From positions 1-29,489 of the forward strand of contig CAYNHL010000035.1 of assembly GCA_964397015.1 (NCBI GenBank): DNA of 29,489 nucleotides. Reading direction: 5' to 3'. Below are positions 25,351 through 29,489 of this stretch, piece after piece. The notes under the pieces were generated by a model. It was given only the letters and a program-made list of their open reading frames with translations, ran no database searches and had not been told where the DNA came from. Within the stretch, counting starts at the first letter, position 1. Each line of letters starts with the position of its first letter. Both the position numbers and the translations under genes were made by a program. Source of the stretch: MADRE2 sp964397015 (GTDB lineage Bacteria; Desulfobacterota; Desulfobacteria; Desulfobacterales; Desulfobacteraceae).

Positions 25351-25366
25351 AGCATGTTATGTGCCA
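25351..25366 (-). promoter_or_regulatory. sigma54 (-24/-12) promoter of the GcvP-like operon
   Basis: On the minus strand TGGCACATAACATGCT matches TGGCAC-N5-TTGCW with one mismatch and has the required GG-N10-GC spacing. It lies 58 bases before the GcvPA-like start codon and faces away from the sigma54 activator gene at 25565. Confidence 0.75.
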
Positions 25367-25473
25367 GGGATAAATCCGGGCATCCCCTGCCAGGCATAAG
25401 CCAGCAAAGCCCCGGGCAGGCAGCGGATTTGTTTTCGATTTGAAGGAGATGGCCCACAGTCAGGATTCTGAGT

Positions 25474-25514
25474 TTTTGCCATATATTGCAATTTCATTGC
25501 AATATATGGCAAAA
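25474..25514. promoter_or_regulatory. perfect 19-bp inverted repeat, putative activator enhancer site
   Basis: Arms of 19 bases (25474-25492 and 25496-25514) are perfectly complementary around a TTC spacer. The inner part is two self-complementary ATTGCAAT octamers; the outer ends are TTTTGCC and GGCAAAA. It lies about 110 bases upstream of the -24 element, the usual place for a sigma54 enhancer, and 51 bases before the activator start codon, so it may also control the activator's own gene. Confidence 0.8.
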
Positions 25515-25564
25515 TAGGATAAGCTATACCGGAACAACAACCTGAGAAACGGATCAACTTTACC

Positions 25565-27397
25565 ATGGCCTCTTTTCTTACCCGGTTTCAAGCCGACATC
25601 CAGCACGCGATAACGCTGGTAGGCAGACTGCTCGATGTCGATGTCGCCGTTTTCGACCTGGATGCCACACTCACAGCAGCCACGGAAAATTACCTGCGGC
25701 ATAAAGGATCCCGGGTGCACGCCCCCTCCATTGAGGAGGTGGTCAGCCGCACCAGTGTTCTAGTCAACAAGCCCGGGCGGATGCCATCCTGCATCGGCTG
25801 CCGGTTCAAGGGAAACTGTCCGGCTAAAATTGAAATCCTGCACAGTATCCAGGCCAATGACAACCCCGTGGGCGCCGTGGCATTCACCTCTTTTTCCGAT
25901 GACGGCCATGACCGGGTTTCTCGGCAAACCACCTCCTACATCAAGGCCCTGGAAGCCCTGACCGGCTTGTTTTCATTGATGGCGACCCATCAGATCACTC
26001 TGCCGGCCTTCCCCAGAACCATGTCTGTGGTCAAGACACTGGTCCGTTCAGCCGATGACATGGTCCTGCTCTGTGATGCCAGCGGCCGGGTGATTGAAGG
26101 CAATAAGCCGGCACTGAATCTGTTCACCTTCTGTGATCTGGCCGCCCGGTCCATCACTCAGCTGTTTCCCGGCCCTGTCACGGACGAAATCCTGTCCGGG
26201 CGTGAGTGCACCTTTGATCCGATACCCTTGAACCACTTCCATGCCAGGGTCTCGGCCATACCGTTTCATGACGGTGCCGTTTTTTCAGGCGCACTTATCC
26301 GTATTGAAATACCCGGTAAAGCCTGGCGGACAAAACCCCGGCAACCGCGGACAGCCTCCCGGTTCACCCTGAACAGCATCGTTGGCAATGCACCCGGCAT
26401 ACAACACCTTAAAACCCGGATCAAAAAATTGCAGGCCAGCTGTTCCACACTGATGATTACCGGCGAAACCGGAACCGGTAAGGGCCTTTTAGCAAAAGTG
26501 GTCCATTATACCGGCAGCCGGCGCCAGGGGCCATTTGTTTTTGTCAATTGTGCCGGCATCCCCGAGTCCCTGTTTGAAAGCGAGTTGTTCGGATATGAAG
26601 AAGGGGCGTTTACCGGAGCCAGAAAAGGGGGCAAACCCGGACGGTTCGAGCTTGCCCAGGGCGGAACCCTGGTGCTAGACGAGATTAGCGAAATCCCCTT
26701 GAATGTTCAGGCCAAACTCCTGCACGTGCTCCAGGAACAGATCCTTGAAAGGGTGGGCGGAACCACCAGCGTGGATTTGGATGTGAGGATCATCGCAACC
26801 AGCAATCAAAATATGTCCAGCCACATCAAAGAGCATCGGTTCCGGTCAGACCTGTATTACCGGATCAATGTCGTTCCCCTTAAAATGCCTGCATTGCGCC
26901 ACCGGAAAACAGACATCCCGGTACTTGCCAGATATTTTCTGGACCAGATCAATGCCATGCTGGGCAAATCAATCCGATCTATCTCGCCGGCAGTTATGGA
27001 TCGGCTTCTGGCTCATGAATGGCCCGGCAATATCAGGGAACTTCAAAACGTGATCGAATATGCCGTGAATATGAGCGACGACTCGGACATGGATCTGGTT
27101 AGTCTGCCGCCGGATTTCATTCGTCCGGCCAAGACGGATGACCGGCCGGGTGACATCAAATCACAGGTCATACATGCGGAGATGGCCGCCATCCTGTCGG
27201 CTTTGGACACACACGGGTGGGATGGGAAAGGTAAAAAGAAAGCAGCAGCAGAATTGGGAATCGGGTTGCGGACACTTTACCGGAAACTTAATCAATTCGC
27301 CGGTCCGTCCAGCAAAGCAAGCGATGCTGCTGACGGCTTCAGCCGAAATGAAACAGTAGGTATTTGCCGAAATTATCGTAATGATCCGTTGATTTGA
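25565..27397 (+). CDS. sigma54-dependent transcriptional activator
   Basis: 610 residues. Domain order: N-terminal sensor (about 10-140) with a CIGCRFKGNC cysteine motif (Cys76, Cys79, Cys85); a PAS-like domain (about 155-250); AAA+ core (about 270-510) with Walker A GETGTGKG (300-307), the sigma54-contacting GAFTGA loop (347-352), Walker B LVLDEIS and RFRSDLYYRI; and a Fis-type helix-turn-helix (KKAAAELGIGLRTLYRKL, near 555-575). There is no receiver domain, so it is probably controlled by a ligand or redox signal. It is divergent from the GcvP-like operon, with a sigma54 promoter and a perfect palindrome between them. The ribosome binding site is weak (ACGGA). Confidence 0.93.
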   Translation: MASFLTRFQADIQHAITLVGRLLDVDVAVFDLDATLTAATENYLRHKGSRVHAPSIEEVVSRTSVLVNKPGRMPSCIGCRFKGNCPAKIEILHSIQANDNPVGAVAFTSFSDDGHDRVSRQTTSYIKALEALTGLFSLMATHQITLPAFPRTMSVVKTLVRSADDMVLLCDASGRVIEGNKPALNLFTFCDLAARSITQLFPGPVTDEILSGRECTFDPIPLNHFHARVSAIPFHDGAVFSGALIRIEIPGKAWRTKPRQPRTASRFTLNSIVGNAPGIQHLKTRIKKLQASCSTLMITGETGTGKGLLAKVVHYTGSRRQGPFVFVNCAGIPESLFESELFGYEEGAFTGARKGGKPGRFELAQGGTLVLDEISEIPLNVQAKLLHVLQEQILERVGGTTSVDLDVRIIATSNQNMSSHIKEHRFRSDLYYRINVVPLKMPALRHRKTDIPVLARYFLDQINAMLGKSIRSISPAVMDRLLAHEWPGNIRELQNVIEYAVNMSDDSDMDLVSLPPDFIRPAKTDDRPGDIKSQVIHAEMAAILSALDTHGWDGKGKKKAAAELGIGLRTLYRKLNQFAGPSSKASDAADGFSRNETVGICRNYRNDPLI

Positions 27398-27551
27398 AAG
27401 TCACCCGGATACTCTTGGGCATGATGGTCAGGATAAGCACTTCCTCGTGCACCAGGGTCTTGTTTATGTCGTCGAGATTGAATTCCATCTCAAGCACCAT
27501 AGAATAGAATTAGCTGAATCTGAAAAAAAACTTGATGTGGAAGTTATGTGA
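27393..27551 (+). pseudogene. possible remnant of a cupin-type domain
   Basis: A short frame overlapping the activator's stop codon contains LVHQGLVYVVEIEFHLKHH followed by RIELAE, which recalls the first half of the cupin domain at the C-terminus of HTH-cupin regulators. There is no start, no metal-site pattern and no second half. The assignment is a guess. The rest of 27552-27633 shows nothing. Confidence 0.2.
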
Positions 27552-27633
27552 ATTCCCTGAATTTGTACGTTTCTTTTGTCTCCAAACACTGCTGCTTGCC
27601 CTGCACCAAAAAGGCCTGATAAATTATCCCAAT

Positions 27634-27993
27634 TTATATTTTTTCCAAATTTTCAACAGTACGTTCATTGACGACATTGCCAGTGTTTAACACTGAATTT
27701 GGTTCAAACAGCAATACGTGACATTCTTCCGCTGCAACCGGCATATGTTCAATGCCTTTGGGGATGATGTAGAACTGTCCTTCTTTTAATTGCACTTCAC
27801 CATCTTTAAGCTTAATGATTAAGCCGCCTTCTATTACCATGAACATTTCGTCTTCATGTTCATGGTGGTGCCAGACAAATTCACCCTTCAATTTTGCCAC
27901 TTTTACTACCTGGCCATTCAGCTCACCGATGATTTTTGGTAGCCAATAATCTGAAATTTGAGCTAATTTTTCTTTTATATCTACTGGATTCAT
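27634..27993 (-). CDS. small cupin-domain protein
   Basis: 119 residues, single cupin fold. The metal-site motif WHHHEHEDEMFMVIEG (H-x-H with a following Glu) and the later GIEHMPVA histidine are intact, so it should bind a divalent metal. The function of such small cupins ranges from sugar-binding to enzyme to unknown; nothing here narrows it. ATG 27993 is chosen because GAGG lies 6 bases upstream; the open frame extends further but the extension is not cupin-like. Codon use is more A+T-rich than that of the upstream operons. Confidence 0.82.
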   Translation of the reverse strand: MNPVDIKEKLAQISDYWLPKIIGELNGQVVKVAKLKGEFVWHHHEHEDEMFMVIEGGLIIKLKDGEVQLKEGQFYIIPKGIEHMPVAAEECHVLLFEPNSVLNTGNVVNERTVENLEKI

Positions 27994-28267
27994 TTTTTGC
28001 CTCAAAACGTTAAGTTGAGCATCAAAACCAAGGGTACAAAAAATCACCCGACTGATCGTCAGGACGTTCCAACTTTTTGTCACATTAACCAAGTCAATAC
28101 CCCGGAGTTTCAGTCCTTAGTGTAAAGTAAAAAACATTTTTCCGGTATTGTCAAATCATGTCTGCAGTTATATTTTTTGAAATTGAGTTGAGGGATACGG
28201 ATAAGCTGTGCCCAAATCAGCCATTTTTTCAAAATTTCACGGAAATGCCGATAAAATTCTATAGAGA

Positions 28268-28534
28268 TTGTTTAAACTTTTATTTTTTCTTGACTCGACT
28301 TGCGCCAACCTGGTACAGGCATCAAACCACATTGGCCGCCACGGTCCAGAAGATTTAAAGCGGGATTTCAAACGCCGTCAGTGCCAAGCCCAAAAATCTG
28401 AATTCGGAATGGCTCGCAGATTAATGAGAATAACAATGGGTATGATGAAAACCTGGCAGATTTACATGCCGGGCAATCTTAGAACAGATCAGGAGGATAA
28501 AAAAGACAGGGCTTGTTATTACCCGTCTATTTGA
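28268..28534 (+). pseudogene. basic protein-like fragment, possibly a transposase tail
   Basis: From about 28310 the frame reads HIGRHGPEDLKRDFKRRQ and continues with a basic amphipathic stretch RRLMRITMGMMKTWQIYMP before becoming unstructured. The composition suits the C-terminal tail of a transposase but I cannot name a family. No start codon with a ribosome binding site is seen. Confidence 0.25.
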
Positions 28535-28555
28535 CCATATATTACAGAAAAATGA

Positions 28556-28657
28556 TCCAAACTTGCGCCACTCGATAAGGTTTTTGCAAAAGACCAACCA
28601 CTGGGGCAATGGCGGGATGTTGTACAACAATTATATGAAATCAAGCTGGGCCTTTAA
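28556..28657 (+). pseudogene. unidentified 33-codon fragment
   Basis: A stop-bounded frame containing LDKVFAKDQPLGQWRDVVQQ then LYEIKLGL and a stop. It looks like a genuine protein C-terminus but no family is recognised. Confidence 0.2.
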
Positions 28658-29188
28658 ATATTGCACTGAACTGGCCATGACGTGACATGGAATATATGGG
28701 TTGAGGTTTCGGCGGACAGGATGGCATAGCAAGTTTTGTCACAGTGCTTCTCACTTGATGAGACTGACATTGATGGCGGGGATAGTAGTGTCTGACCTGT
28801 CCGTCCGATTTATTATGGCTCAAAGGTGCTCTGATCCTTAATCATGTTTTAAGAGATCTTGTCATACCGGAATGCCAACCTCGGACATCACTGGATAGGT
28901 CTTGCCACCGGCTACGCCGAAATCTTTAACACTTATTTTTTAAACGTTTACGCTCGTTTCAGGTTGAAAAAACCAAACCGGATTGGTATAGGATAACTGT
29001 GTGTGAAAAAAAAGTTTAGGAAAGGGGTTGACTTTTGTCTGGTGCTCCTATCCCTTTATTATCCGTCGTTAGTAAAGGTCATAACCGGGCTCCAGTATCA
29101 GTATTTACAGGTACGGTAAATCATTGACATCTTAATTTTTATCCCGCTGGTTATACTGTATATCACTTTTGGCATTTTTATGCGATTT

Positions 29189-29308
29189 TTACTTTGATGT
29201 ATTCATTTTTTGCACGTTCATGGATATTTTTTTCTGATGAACTTTTTTAAGGATATCAGGGTTTTTATCAAGAGGCGATTTCTGAAAGGGAATAGATAGT
29301 TTTTCCAT
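29189..29308 (-). CDS. possible 39-residue protein
   Basis: Begins MEKLSIPFQKSPLDKN, lysine-rich, no recognised family. GGGGAG lies about 9 bases before the ATG and a good promoter candidate is upstream (29375-29403). The ribosome binding site sits in a G-run facing a C-run (TGGG/CCCA), which could pair and limit translation. Confidence 0.3.
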   Translation of the reverse strand: MEKLSIPFQKSPLDKNPDILKKVHQKKISMNVQKMNTSK

Positions 29309-29374
29309 GGGTGGGTACTCCCCCCATTTAGTGTATACAAAACAGACAGATTGTGCCATATAATATACCATCCG

Positions 29375-29403
29375 ATCATAACTATTCAGGAAGGAAGAGG
29401 CAA
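29375..29403 (-). promoter_or_regulatory. candidate promoter for the small gene at 29189-29308
   Basis: On the minus strand TTGCCT (29403-29398), 17 bases, TATGAT (29380-29375). Five of six -10 and four of six -35 positions match consensus. Confidence 0.45.
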
Positions 29404-29489
29404 CCCTATTGACAACTGTTTGGACAAAAAACGGAAAAGCAGATAAATTCTCACCCACATCGGTTCAGCGGATGGCAGCGGTGAAAGAC

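Larger units (their letters stand above)
27994..29489. other. A+T-rich low-coding region
   Basis: About 1.5 kb with no confident gene. It holds two protein-like fragments (28268-28534 and 28556-28657) and one possible small gene with its promoter (29189-29403). Otherwise all frames are short and show no recognised domain, consistent with an eroded boundary of mobile or horizontally acquired DNA. Confidence 0.5.

Noticed and set aside
29100..29175. LexA-like sequence around ACTGTATATCAC
   Set aside because: Only one half matches a SOS box and no gene is placed to be controlled by it.
1..29489. CRISPR arrays, tRNA or rRNA genes
   Set aside because: No regularly spaced repeats and no recognisable tRNA or rRNA segments were seen on reading the window.

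Overview
The window looks like a chromosome segment from a mesophilic, anaerobic Deltaproteobacterium, most likely a Desulfobacteraceae-type sulfate reducer. The pointers are a rubrerythrin-like diiron protein, two [4Fe-4S] cysteine-desulfidase homologues, TRAP transport coupled to flavoprotein/Fe-S genes, a sigma54 activator with a cysteine-rich sensor domain, split glycine-dehydrogenase-type subunits and an IS91-type transposase remnant. This is inference from gene content; no rRNA or other taxonomic marker is present. Two runs of N (3136-3235, 100 N; 9412-9421, 10 N) are assembly gaps and each damages a gene.

Layout. 138-641: small diiron protein. 1157-4831: chemotaxis locus (MCP, gap, CheA C-terminal part), bounded by a 25/26-match inverted repeat. 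4947-6622: BtrH-like cysteine acyltransferase/peptidase-fold protein and a GrpB protein. 6709-8031: first cysteine-desulfidase homologue with its own promoter, followed by an IS91-type transposase remnant. 9490 back to 8373 and on up to 19829 (all minus strand): one long gene cluster, read in the order AOS-family acyltransferase, dctP, dctQ, dctM, M24 hydrolase, fumarate-reductase-like flavoprotein, stand-alone [2Fe-2S] protein, ATC-hydrolase family protein, second cysteine-desulfidase homologue, EamA exporter, enolase-superfamily epimerase. An FCD-type GntR regulator (20071-20739) sits directly upstream. 21167-25293 (minus): a three-gene operon of divergent GcvPA-like, GcvPB-like and COG3199 ATP-NAD-kinase-like proteins. 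25565-27397 (plus): a divergent sigma54 activator. 27400-29489: an A+T-rich stretch with a cupin gene, decayed fragments and one possible small gene.

How the parts may work together. The minus-strand TRAP cluster reads as a catabolic island. A carboxylate is imported, possibly trimmed by the M24 hydrolase and the epimerase, oxidised or reduced by the flavoprotein/[2Fe-2S] pair, opened by the thiazoline-carboxylate-hydrolase-like protein, and any cysteine-like product is split by the desulfidase homologue or exported by EamA. That chain is inference from family knowledge, not proof.

The most striking unit is 21167-27397. The GcvPA/GcvPB-like subunits keep the fold signatures and the PLP lysine but have lost several motifs that are nearly invariant in true glycine decarboxylase; there is no gcvT or gcvH; a kinase-like gene overlaps the operon end. 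The operon has a textbook -24/-12 promoter (25351-25366) and a perfect 19-bp inverted repeat (25474-25514) placed like an enhancer between it and the divergent sigma54 activator. This may be an uncharacterised PLP-dependent amino-acid pathway with its regulatory circuit intact.
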